DNA of 64,000 nucleotides from an uncultured Monoglobus sp. (GTDB taxonomy: Bacteria > Bacillota > Clostridia > Monoglobales > Monoglobaceae), in contig CANRBF010000008.1 in assembly GCA_947628795.1 (NCBI GenBank), forward strand, positions 1 to 64,000, read 5' to 3'. Made by a program: the position numbers and the translations under genes. Position 1 is the stretch's first letter; every line of letters starts with the position of its first letter. Below are positions 1 to 7,360 of this stretch, one piece after another. Under the pieces are notes generated by a model. It saw nothing but the letters and a program-made list of their open reading frames with translations. It had not been told where the DNA came from and ran no database searches.

Positions 1-438
1 GATGTTTGTTATGTTGTAAACAAACAGCGTCATCTGGCTGGGCACGGTAGCAGCGGTAAAGGGCACGCTTACGGTGTAGTAGCTGTCGTCAGACTGAGAC
101 GTGATGCTGCCGATGGTGATAACCGATGAACCCGTCGGCTCGTCGGCCGCGGCCTCGGCGTATTCATCAACAGTGACAGTCTTTGTCTCAAGCGGAATAA
201 CAACTTCTTCTGTGTCCTCGGCTTCCTCAACGGGAGCCTCTGCCTCTTCTGCAGGTGTCTCATCTTCAACAGCTTCCTCTTCGGGAGCAGCCTCATCAAC
301 CGTCTCCACTGCCGCGGGTTCGGTTGTTTCAGGAGTTTCCACGTAGATCTCGTCCGCGAAGGCGAGTCCTGCGGTTGCCGAACAAATCATTAATGCAGCG
401 GTGAGCGCCGCACCAAATTTAAAAATTCTCTTTTTCAT
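1..438 (-). CDS. Secreted acidic Ala/Glu-rich protein, N-terminal part (cut by window edge)
   Basis: Open from an ATG at 438 to the left edge, so only the first 146 residues are visible. The start is set by an AGGAGG 8 bases upstream. Residues 1-28 form a classic Sec signal peptide (MKKRIFKFGAALTAALMICS, then ATAGLAFA before an acidic stretch). Residues 30-80 are a low-complexity linker rich in Glu, Pro, Ala and Thr; after it the sequence becomes domain-like (SQSDDSYYTVSVPF). It is therefore an exported, probably surface-attached protein, but its function cannot be seen. The C-terminus, which might show an anchor, is outside the window. It has its own promoter and an unusually long leader of about 175 bases. 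Confidence 0.85.
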   Translation of the reverse strand, partial: MKKRIFKFGAALTAALMICSATAGLAFADEIYVETPETTEPAAVETVDEAAPEEEAVEDETPAEEAEAPVEEAEDTEEVVIPLETKTVTVDEYAEAAADEPTGSSVITIGSITSQSDDSYYTVSVPFTAATVPSQMTLFVYNITNI

Positions 439-618
439 TTAATTATCCTCCTAATTTTGCCGTTTTATAAAATCGTCGATTTCTTCCCAATTAAATCCGC
501 AATTTTACTTACCATCTCAAAATTCGAGGTTATCCTCCTTTCCCCAAAAATTCTCGCGGCAACAATACTGTATGTAACACTGCCGCATTTTAGATTTTCT
601 CTATTATGACACGATAAT

Positions 619-647
619 ATTATACACCTACTAAAAATAAATTTCAA
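619..647 (-). promoter_or_regulatory. Sigma-A-type promoter of the edge gene
   Basis: On the minus strand TTGAAA (647-642) and TATAAT (624-619) are 17 bases apart. Transcription would start near 612, giving a leader of about 175 bases before the ATG at 438. That leader contains a second SD-like AAAGGAGG whose GAGG can pair with a CCTC four bases downstream. I recognise no known riboswitch in it. Confidence 0.6.
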
Positions 648-705
648 GTGTTTTTTTTAAATTTCTTAAAATTTTTCAAAAATATTAAAAAAAACTGACA
701 TTATA

Positions 706-733
706 TTGACATTTTGCACTCGTTAAATATAAT
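706..733 (+). promoter_or_regulatory. Promoter of apbE
   Basis: TTGACA (706-711) and TATAAT (728-733) with a 16-base spacer. The start codon at 742 is only 8 bases after the -10 box and no SD lies between, so the transcript would be leaderless or nearly so. Confidence 0.65.
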
Positions 734-741
734 ATAAAAAT

Positions 742-1701
742 ATGAAAAAGAAAATTTGTGTTATTATTTCATTGTTTTTTGTTATTTGCGCCCAGAGCGG
801 CTGCGCCGTGCGGACAAACGGCGAAAGTTTTTCGGACACCCGATATATGCTCGACACGGTTTGCACCGTGACGGCGGGCGGCGAAAACGCCGAAAAGCTC
901 GTTTCAGAGGTCTTTGATCTGGTCTCGCGCATAGAGAGCGAGATCGACAGATTTGACCAAAGCTCCGCCGTGTCGGCCTTTAACTCGGCGCCGCCCGGAA
1001 CCGCGGCGGCGCTCACGGACGCCTGCGCGGATATCGTCTCGGCAGCTCTTGAAATATACGGCGAGAGCGGCGGAGCTTTTGACATAACCGTGGCGCCCGT
1101 TGAGGACTTGTGGGATTTCAAGTCCGACGACCCCGCTGTGCCCGACGGCGGCGCGATCTCGGCCGCGCTCGAGCATGTGGGCGGCGGCAAGCTTATATTC
1201 GACAATGAAAACAAAACTTTGGCAAAAACCGAGGACGGCGTTATGATAGACCTCGGCGGCTGCGGCAAGGGGTACTGCTGCCAGGCCGCCATCGACTATA
1301 TCTCGGAAAATTACCCAAGCAGTTGGGCTGTTCTGGACTTTGGCGGAAACGTGGGGGTATTCGGCAAAAATCCCCGCTCGGACGACGGCTCTTTCACCGT
1401 GGGTATCCAGAGCCCCGACGGGGAAAACGGCGCGTACTCGACGACCGAGAAGATATTTTCGGGCATGAGCGCGGTGACGAGCGGCACGTATCAGCGGCAT
1501 TTTGTGAAGGACGGCGTTAATTATCACCACATACTTGATCCAAAAACCGGTATGCCCGCCTCGAACGGACACGAGAGCGCCACGATAATATGCTCGTCGG
1601 GGCTTATCGCCGATTGTTTGTCTACCGCGTGCATGGTGCTGAGCGAAGACGAGGGCAGAGCCCTGGCGGAAAAATACGGAGCGAGGGTGATATATCAGTA
1701 G
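742..1701 (+). CDS. apbE: FAD:protein FMN transferase (ApbE family lipoprotein)
   Basis: ApbE enzymes use FAD and Mg2+ to attach FMN covalently to a Thr or Ser of exported flavoproteins such as Rnf or Nqr subunits. The 319-residue length is typical. The N-terminus is a lipoprotein signal with lipobox QSGC (Cys at about 21), so it acts on the outer face of the membrane. Family motifs are present: the DLGGCGKGY segment near residue 173, LDFGGNVGVFG near 199, and HHILDPKTGMPA near 263, which includes the Asp of the metal site. It has its own promoter and apparently no SD. No Rnf/Nqr genes are visible in the window, so the substrate is unknown. A structured repeat follows the stop codon and may serve as terminator. 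Confidence 0.93.
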   Translation: MKKKICVIISLFFVICAQSGCAVRTNGESFSDTRYMLDTVCTVTAGGENAEKLVSEVFDLVSRIESEIDRFDQSSAVSAFNSAPPGTAAALTDACADIVSAALEIYGESGGAFDITVAPVEDLWDFKSDDPAVPDGGAISAALEHVGGGKLIFDNENKTLAKTEDGVMIDLGGCGKGYCCQAAIDYISENYPSSWAVLDFGGNVGVFGKNPRSDDGSFTVGIQSPDGENGAYSTTEKIFSGMSAVTSGTYQRHFVKDGVNYHHILDPKTGMPASNGHESATIICSSGLIADCLSTACMVLSEDEGRALAEKYGARVIYQ

Positions 1702-1702
1702 T

Positions 1703-1764
1703 GTTTGCCTCCCTCTCCGTCGCCTTCGGCGCCACCTCTCCCTCCTAAAGGAGGGAGAGGCAAT
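1703..1764 (+). repeat. Structured intergenic repeat, copy A
   Basis: Arrangement: CCTCTCCGTC, a small inner hairpin (CGCC-TTC-GGCG), CCACCTCTCCC, then a second hairpin (CTCCCTCC-TAAA-GGAGGGAG). The same architecture recurs near 2945, 3038, 22310 and 22360 with different but still paired inner stems. In this position it could end apbE transcription. Confidence 0.7.
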
Positions 1765-1801
1765 AATCACAAATATTATATATTTAATGAAAGGAAAAAA
1801 C

Positions 1802-2947
1802 ATGCTTATAACAAACGCGAAAATATTTACCATGAGCCAAAAATTCGGCAACATTCAAAACGGATATATTGAGATCCGAAACAAAAAAATAATCTCGGTC
1901 GGCGATATGACCGACGCGCCCGATACCGACGCGGAAATAACAGACGCCGAGGGCCGTCTTGTGACGCCCGGCCTGATCGACGCGCACTCTCATCTGGGAA
2001 TGTGGGAGGACGGGCTGAGCTTTGAGGGCGACGACGGCAACGAGGACACCGAGCCCGTGACGCCGCACCTGAGAGCCGTCGACGGCATAAACCCGCTGGA
2101 CCGCGCCTTCTCGGAGGCGTTTGAGGCGGGCGTCACGGCCGTGGTGACGGGCCCCGGCAGCGCCAACCCGATCGGCGGCAGCTTGGCGGCGGTCAAGACC
2201 CGCGGCAAAAGGGTCGACGATATGATAATAAAATCGCCCGTCGGTATAAAGATCGCTCTGGGCGAGAACCCGAAATCGACTTATAACGAAAAAAGCCGCA
2301 TGCCCGTGACAAGAATGGCGACCGCGTCGCTGATACGCGAAGCGCTGCGCGAGGCCGCCGAATATAAAAAGGCTCTGGAAAAACACGAGGCTGACCCGGA
2401 AAACGAGGACAAGCCCGAATATGACATAAAATCCGAGGCGCTGCTGCCCGTGCTGAAAAAAGAGATACCGCTGCACGCCCACGCCCACCGCGCGGATGAT
2501 ATTTTCACCGCGATCAGGATCGCCAAGGAATTTGACCTTGATCTGGTCTTGGTGCACTGCACCGAGGGGCATCTGATAGCCGACGAGCTGCGCGCCGAAG
2601 GGTTCCCCGCGCTTTCGGGGCCGATCCTCACCGACCGCGGCAAGCCCGAGCTCAAAAATCAGACCGAGGCGGCGCCGGGAATACTCAGCCGAACCGGGGT
2701 CTCGGTCTCGATCATCACCGACCACCCCGAAACGCCCGAAAAATTTCTGCCGCTCTGCGCGGCCGTCGCGGTGAAATACGGCATGGACAGAGAAGCCGCC
2801 CTGCGCGCGGTCACGATAAATCCCGCGAAGGCGTGCGGGATCGCGGATCGCGTGGGCTCGATCGAGCCCGGCAAGGACGGCGACATAGTAATATGGGACG
2901 GAGATCCGTTATCAATAGAAGGAAAACCGTATAAGGTGATAACATGA
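1802..2947 (+). CDS. Metal-dependent amidohydrolase
   Basis: A 381-residue amidohydrolase-superfamily protein of the imidazolonepropionase/dihydroorotase-like type. Visible metal-site features: HxH in DAHSHLG near residue 61, a second His cluster HAHAHR near 222, VHCTEGH near 246, and the late Asp in ITDHPETP near 300. The C-terminal SIEPGKDGDIVIWDGDPL segment is the usual end of the small beta-sandwich domain. There is no signal peptide, so it is cytoplasmic. An ATG at 1802 is preferred to the ATG at 1787 because GAAAGG lies at proper distance only from 1802. The substrate cannot be read from sequence; hydrolysis of a cyclic amide or a dipeptide is possible. It stands alone between two repeat clusters. 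Confidence 0.88.
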   Translation: MLITNAKIFTMSQKFGNIQNGYIEIRNKKIISVGDMTDAPDTDAEITDAEGRLVTPGLIDAHSHLGMWEDGLSFEGDDGNEDTEPVTPHLRAVDGINPLDRAFSEAFEAGVTAVVTGPGSANPIGGSLAAVKTRGKRVDDMIIKSPVGIKIALGENPKSTYNEKSRMPVTRMATASLIREALREAAEYKKALEKHEADPENEDKPEYDIKSEALLPVLKKEIPLHAHAHRADDIFTAIRIAKEFDLDLVLVHCTEGHLIADELRAEGFPALSGPILTDRGKPELKNQTEAAPGILSRTGVSVSIITDHPETPEKFLPLCAAVAVKYGMDREAALRAVTINPAKACGIADRVGSIEPGKDGDIVIWDGDPLSIEGKPYKVIT

Positions 2948-3093
2948 CCCCTCTCCGTCAGGCTTTGCCTGGCACCTCTCCCCAAGGGGCGAGGCAAAAT
3001 TAGGCTCCCCTTCCTTTAGGAGGGGGAGCCTATTTAACGCCTCCTCCCGGGAGGAGGTGGCTGCGGCTTGCCGCAGACGGAGGTGGGAACACA
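2945..3093. repeat. Structured intergenic repeats, copies B1 and B2
   Basis: B1 (2945-2993, plus orientation) has CCTCTCCGTC, inner stem CAGGC-TTT-GCCTG, CACCTCTCCCC and a right-hand hairpin. At 3003-3035 is another hairpin built of GGCTCCC and GGGAGCC. B2 (3038-3093) is the inverse orientation: GCCTCCTCCCGGGAGGAGG, inner stem CTGCGGC-TT-GCCGCAG, then ACGGAGGTGGGAAC. The cluster fills the space between two convergent genes. Confidence 0.75.
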
Positions 3094-3102
3094 CCGCCCG
3101 TT

Positions 3103-3555
3103 TTATTTTTTTACTTCCAGTTTATCTATCATTTTTTTGGTGCGGGCGGAGCAGGCCGCGCTTATTATAAACGCGATCAAAAGACCCAAAACGACGGCCA
3201 AAAACGCCGCGAACAAAATCGTCAGCTGGGCGTTTCCGATGATCTCGCCCGGCACAAAGCCGTAAAACACGCGGAACAGCATGCCCGTCAGATTGAACCT
3301 GAGCTCGAGCCACACTCCCGCCGCCAGGACCGCGGCGAAAAACAGCGCCGACACAAAAAACCTTGATATCCTGCTTTTTTCCAGAAACACGGGCACGATG
3401 ACCGCGCAGCCGATCGGCAGCGCGAGTTCGATGACGCGCGCGTACTCCTCGGGTATCAGATTAAAATACACCGAGACCAAAACTATAAATATGTATACCG
3501 CCGCGCATATCCCGCACAGCAGACCTCTTAAAATCGCTTTTCCCATTCCGATCAT
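3103..3555 (-). CDS. Small integral membrane protein, unknown function
   Basis: 150 residues with four predicted transmembrane segments: about 8-28 (LLCGICAAVYIFIVLVSVYF), 42-58, 66-84 and 112-135, and a basic C-terminal tail ending EVKK. I do not recognise a family. The start codon directly follows the stop of the surface protein encoded upstream (3556), and its message probably comes from that gene's promoter, so the two may be co-expressed. It could be a small membrane partner of that stalk/RCC1 protein, but nothing in the sequence proves it. Confidence 0.7.
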   Translation of the reverse strand: MIGMGKAILRGLLCGICAAVYIFIVLVSVYFNLIPEEYARVIELALPIGCAVIVPVFLEKSRISRFFVSALFFAAVLAAGVWLELRFNLTGMLFRVFYGFVPGEIIGNAQLTILFAAFLAVVLGLLIAFIISAACSARTKKMIDKLEVKK

Positions 3556-5175
3556 TTACCTCACGCTTGCAATAATTTCTGTTTTTCCGTATGTTATCTT
3601 GACTATATCCCCGTTTTGAGCCAACGCGTAAACTACTCCGCCGTCCGCGGAGATCGCCGCCTTCACATCGCCGAGCGCCTTATACTCACAGGCGTAATAA
3701 TGCTCCTTTTGGGAATGAAGCCTCGGCGGCACGGCGGGACTTTGGCCCCACATGTAGATCCTGCCGCCGCTGAGCGCCGCGTACTGATACTCGCCGCAGG
3801 ACACTTCGTCCACCCCGAGCAGAACTTTGCCGACAAGCTCGTCCGTCTCTATATCGTACTCCAGATACGGGATCCTTCTCGGGCGGTCGTATCGGTAATA
3901 TCCGTCCTCGTCGACTATGATCGGCATGTCCTCGTTTTTATCGTGGTACATGACTTCCTCGGTGTCGGTCGGAACGCCCAGATAGACCGTGCCCCAGGCG
4001 TACACGCTTTTGTCTTGTCTTATCGCCGCGGCGCCCGTGGGGCCCGCGCTGACCGACACGGCGTTAAGCACCTCTTTGAGGATGGCGGGCTCGGCCGATG
4101 ACTTGACTCGGTCGGTGCCTCTGCCCAGCTGGCCCTCGGAGTTTTCGCCCCAGGTATAGACCTTGCCGCCGCTCGTCATGGCCGCGCCGAAAGCGTCGCC
4201 GGCGGCTATGTCGGCCGCGCCGCTTAAATTTGTCTTGACCGGGACCGCGGAATCCCGCGTTTCGCCGTTTCCCAGTTGACCTTTGTTGTTTCTGCCCCAG
4301 GCGTATACTGTTTTGTCTTTGGAGAGCGCCAGTCCGAAGTCGGCGCCCGCCGCTATTTTTGTTATGCCGCCGAGGCCTTCGATCTTTCGAGCGGTTCCGT
4401 CAGCCGCCGCGGCCTCGCTTCCCAATTGTCCGAACTCATTTGACGAACCCCAGGCGCAGACCTCGCCGCTGTCGGTCAGCGCGTACCCGCCGCTCCTGCC
4501 GAGCTCTACCCGCACCGCGCGGCTGACACCGGAGACCTGTCCGCCGCCCGAGTACCAAACGGTGCCGTCGTCCTTTATATAGGCGAGCTTGTCACGATAG
4601 ACCGACATGCGCCCGTCGGTTTGGATAGCTGACGAATCAAAAGCGCTTCCCGCTTCGGGGACCGCGGTCGGAGCCGCCGTAACCGCCGCGGGAGCCGCGG
4701 TCGGAACGATCGGCGAGGTCGTTATCGAAACCAGATAATTATCCTCGTTCCAGTCCACGCCGCAGCCAAAGGCTTCGGACACCGCCCGAAGCGGCACCAT
4801 GGTCGTGTCGGCGAAGCTGTCATAGGGCAGCAGTTCCGGCGGAACATCGAGCGTCACGACCCGCTTGTCCGCTCCGCTCGCGACCGTCATCTCGGCCGCG
4901 CCTATCTTCATGCCTATCTCCGCGCCGTTTTTGACCGCTGTGACCGACATATCGCTTTCGTTCCAATTGACCTCGGCGCCTATGGCCTCGAAGGTCTTGC
5001 GCATAGGCACAAGAGTTCTGCCATTTTTTATCACGGGCTCGTGAGCGCCCGAATAATCTACCGCGGCTCCGTCGACCGTCACCGTGACGCCCGTTTCGTA
5101 CATGTCAGCCGCGAACGCGGACCGCGCCGAAAATAAAATCAACAGCGCGCATAAAATTATTTTTGCCGATCTCAT
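3556..5175 (-). CDS. Secreted copper-amine-oxidase-N stalk protein with RCC1-type propeller
   Basis: 539 residues, start ATG at 5175 with AGGTGA 6 bases upstream; a GTG at 5184 is in frame but overlaps that SD. A signal peptide (IILCALLILFSARSAFA) is followed by the 'copper amine oxidase N-terminal' stalk fold, residues about 30-150, with its hallmark pairs LVPMRKTFEAIGAEVNW and MVPLRAVSEAFGCGVDW. An Ala/Pro/Thr linker (155-180) leads to an RCC1-like beta-propeller with repeats such as CAWGSSNEFGQLG, YAWGRNNKGQLG, YTWGENSEGQLG and YAWGTVYLG. The stalk domain is common in Clostridia and does not imply copper chemistry. RCC1 propellers are protein-interaction platforms, so this is probably an extracellular binding protein. 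Target unknown. Confidence 0.85.
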   Translation of the reverse strand: MRSAKIILCALLILFSARSAFAADMYETGVTVTVDGAAVDYSGAHEPVIKNGRTLVPMRKTFEAIGAEVNWNESDMSVTAVKNGAEIGMKIGAAEMTVASGADKRVVTLDVPPELLPYDSFADTTMVPLRAVSEAFGCGVDWNEDNYLVSITTSPIVPTAAPAAVTAAPTAVPEAGSAFDSSAIQTDGRMSVYRDKLAYIKDDGTVWYSGGGQVSGVSRAVRVELGRSGGYALTDSGEVCAWGSSNEFGQLGSEAAAADGTARKIEGLGGITKIAAGADFGLALSKDKTVYAWGRNNKGQLGNGETRDSAVPVKTNLSGAADIAAGDAFGAAMTSGGKVYTWGENSEGQLGRGTDRVKSSAEPAILKEVLNAVSVSAGPTGAAAIRQDKSVYAWGTVYLGVPTDTEEVMYHDKNEDMPIIVDEDGYYRYDRPRRIPYLEYDIETDELVGKVLLGVDEVSCGEYQYAALSGGRIYMWGQSPAVPPRLHSQKEHYYACEYKALGDVKAAISADGGVVYALAQNGDIVKITYGKTEIIASVR

Positions 5176-5240
5176 AACTATCACCTATAATATCAGACTG
5201 TATTTCGGGCGAAAAAGTTCCCGAAAAATTTAAAATTCCA

Positions 5241-5275
5241 TAAAAATCGGAGCGCGGATCTTGTCTGCGCTCCCG
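5241..5275 (-). terminator. Rho-independent terminator after the LytR-type gene
   Basis: Minus-strand hairpin with arms GGAGCGC (5273-5267) and GCGCTCC (5055-type arm at 5255-5249), then GATTTTTA. It lies directly after the stop codon region of the LytR-CpsA-Psr gene. Confidence 0.65.
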
Positions 5276-5287
5276 CTTTTCAACTGT

Positions 5288-6475
5288 TTATTCGGCCGCG
5301 TCCGCCGTCTCGTCGGAGTTCTCATCCGCCGTCTCATTTTCCGCCTCGTCCGAGTCCTCGTCGTCCGACGGAGCCGATGTCGCCTTGTTTTCCTCGAGAT
5401 ATGCCTCCCATTCCTCTCTGGTCTGAGGCAGGAACACGTCGTTTACAAGCTTGCGCGTCGATGGAACGTCCTGGATATAATACCATGTCTCGTTTATATA
5501 TTCAGACTCGCCGGGCAGCTGATACGTGCATATGTCGTCAAGGCTGATGCCCGTCAGGGCGTTCAGATTTTTCACCACATCGCTCATGCTCAGGTTTGTT
5601 CTCACGTTGTTGCGGAAAACCTCAAAAATTCTGTCCAGCTTTGAAATATAATAGGGGTTCAGCTTCTGCTTTACTATCTCTTTGATAAAGCGCTGCTGCC
5701 AGTACACGCGGCCCTCGTCGCCCATAACATACTCGCCGGGCGCGGTGCCGTCGTTGTTGTGGCGGAAACGCACAAAATCATGCGCGTGCTTGCCGTCAAG
5801 ATGCTGCTCTCCCGCCTCCAGATGGATGTGAAGGCTCTGGATCGGGTCGTCGTAGTCCATGTCGTACGGAACATTGAAATCAACGCCGTCGACCGCGTTG
5901 ATAAGCTCCACGAATCCGTCGAAGTCGACCGTCACATAATAGTGGACAGGCAGACCCGTGATCTCCTTGACTTTGTTTATCAAAAGGTCCTCGTGGCCCT
6001 CGCCGAGCGCCAATTCGGACGGATGAATGTCATCATATTTGCTTTCGGGGATCTTGTTCTGATTCTCGCTCTCTTCCTCGCCGCCGTTTTGATCCGAGTC
6101 CTCGTCTTCGTCCGCGTCCGGAGACGGCGACGATTTCGAAAGTCCGAATCCCATTGTGGCGTTGATTTTCTGTATGCTTCCGTTTATCCTCACCATGGTG
6201 TCTCTGGGGATCGACAAAACGCTGACTCTTTCAGAATAATCATCAAGAGATACAAGCATGATCGTGTCGCTTCTGTAGCCGTCCTCATCAACGCCTATCA
6301 GAAGCACGTTAACCATACCGACATTCTCGTCGGGCGAGTCGAGCGACACAAGGTCGGCGGTGCTGCCGAGAGATATATTGTCCAGCTTGTGCGCCGCGAG
6401 CACACCGACATAAGTTGAAATCATCATTGTTATTACAGAAATAATAACGGCAATTCTTTTAAATCTCTTTGTCAT
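5288..6475 (-). CDS. LytR-CpsA-Psr family wall-polymer transferase
   Basis: 395 residues. LCP proteins transfer lipid-linked glycopolymers (teichoic acid, capsule) to peptidoglycan at the outer membrane face. A single N-terminal transmembrane segment (residues 8-28) precedes the LCP domain, recognisable by VNVLLIGVDEDGYRSDTIMLVSLD near residue 55, the SIPRDTMVRI segment, the VDFDGFVELINAVDGVDFNVP segment and HDFVRFRHNNDG near 238, whose Asp and Arg residues bind the pyrophosphate lipid. An unusual acidic insert (SPSPDADEDEDSDQNGGEEE, near 128) interrupts the domain and the C-terminus is another acidic tail. SD AAAGGA is 7 bases before the ATG. It has its own promoter at 6579-6606. Confidence 0.92.
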   Translation of the reverse strand: MTKRFKRIAVIISVITMMISTYVGVLAAHKLDNISLGSTADLVSLDSPDENVGMVNVLLIGVDEDGYRSDTIMLVSLDDYSERVSVLSIPRDTMVRINGSIQKINATMGFGLSKSSPSPDADEDEDSDQNGGEEESENQNKIPESKYDDIHPSELALGEGHEDLLINKVKEITGLPVHYYVTVDFDGFVELINAVDGVDFNVPYDMDYDDPIQSLHIHLEAGEQHLDGKHAHDFVRFRHNNDGTAPGEYVMGDEGRVYWQQRFIKEIVKQKLNPYYISKLDRIFEVFRNNVRTNLSMSDVVKNLNALTGISLDDICTYQLPGESEYINETWYYIQDVPSTRKLVNDVFLPQTREEWEAYLEENKATSAPSDDEDSDEAENETADENSDETADAAE

Positions 6476-6578
6476 ATATGTTTCCTTTTGCGTTTATATG
6501 TAACTCCGCTGTTTTTCATATTTAATTTAATGTTTATTCACCTGATTTAATACACGAAAAAATCCGACAATTTACTTA

Positions 6579-6606
6579 ATTATATCACAACTCGAAGCCT
6601 TGTCAA
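6579..6606 (-). promoter_or_regulatory. Promoter of the LytR-type gene
   Basis: Minus strand TTGACA (6606-6601), 16-base spacer, TATAAT (6584-6579). The start codon is at 6475, so the leader is about 95 bases. Confidence 0.75.
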
Positions 6607-6645
6607 TAAATGAAATATTATTTTAACCTAAAGTTTACAAAAGGT

Positions 6646-7338
6646 TTAATAATTCGTAATCACTATCCTGAATATCCCGCCGCGGAAGCCCGCCAATACC
6701 GAAATATTGTCTTTGGAGTATATAACATACTCGCCCGCGTCGAACGCGTCGAATCCCCGTGACTCCATGACGCGCGCGTATTTCTCGGTCTCCTTTGGGG
6801 TCACGTTCTCGTAGCAGTATATTTTTCCGTCGTCCAGCACCGGATTAGGCGTGATCCCGACGATCTGACCGAAGTCGGGCACCGAATCAAATTCGGGATA
6901 CATGAATATCTCGCTCTGCGCCGACGTCACTATATACACGCTGTTTGTGTCGCCGCTCCATGTCACATCGCAGTCCAGCGCCTCGGACACCGCGCGAAGC
7001 GGCACAAACGTTGTGTCGCTCACAAGCCTCGGCGGAACGTCGAGCTCTACCGCGCCGCCGTCAACATACATGACTTTGGAATCTATCGACATGATCATGA
7101 CCATGCCGCCTTTTTTTGAGGTCACGCTTTGAGCCGCCTCGTCCCAATCGACGGAGCAGCCCAAACTCTCGAATATCGCGCGCATGGGCACCATTGTCCG
7201 ATCGCTCTCAATATACGGGGCGCGGGCGGTATTTAACCTGTTGCCGTCGATATAAACGGAGATATTTTCCGCCGCGAGCGCGGATACAGCGCCCGCGCAT
7301 ACCAGAAACGCGGCAAAAAAAGATATCAGTTTTTTCAT
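6646..7338 (-). CDS. Secreted copper-amine-oxidase-N stalk protein
   Basis: 230 residues with signal peptide (residues 1-22, ending VSALAAE) and a stalk fold (25-140) carrying the paired motifs MVPMRAIFESLGCSVDWDE and FVPLRAVSEALDCDVTWSGD. It is the same domain as in the protein encoded at 3556-5175. The C-terminal 80 residues (from PDFGQIVGITPNP) are a small unrecognised domain with KYARVMESRGFDAFDAGEYVIYSK. It is probably the last gene of the unit that begins at the DNRLRE gene, lying 22 bases after nadE, with an AAGGAG somewhat far (14 bases) from the ATG. Predicted extracellular; role unknown. Confidence 0.82.
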   Translation of the reverse strand: MKKLISFFAAFLVCAGAVSALAAENISVYIDGNRLNTARAPYIESDRTMVPMRAIFESLGCSVDWDEAAQSVTSKKGGMVMIMSIDSKVMYVDGGAVELDVPPRLVSDTTFVPLRAVSEALDCDVTWSGDTNSVYIVTSAQSEIFMYPEFDSVPDFGQIVGITPNPVLDDGKIYCYENVTPKETEKYARVMESRGFDAFDAGEYVIYSKDNISVLAGFRGGIFRIVITNY

Positions 7339-7360
7339 AATTAATATTAAAACTCCTTAT

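Larger units (their letters stand above)
439..741. other. Divergent intergenic region, AT-rich
   Basis: About 300 bases without a gene. It holds the long leader and promoter of the left-edge gene on the minus strand and, from about 706, the apbE promoter on the plus strand. The stretch 640-700 is nearly all A and T. I see no convincing small ORF with an SD. Confidence 0.7.

Noticed and set aside
439-618. Riboswitch in the long leader of the left-edge gene
   Set aside because: No conserved core of a riboswitch class I know is visible; only an SD-like element with a 4-bp hairpin.
3556-7338. Copper amine oxidase activity for the two stalk proteins
   Set aside because: Only the N-terminal stalk domain is present; the catalytic topaquinone domain is absent.
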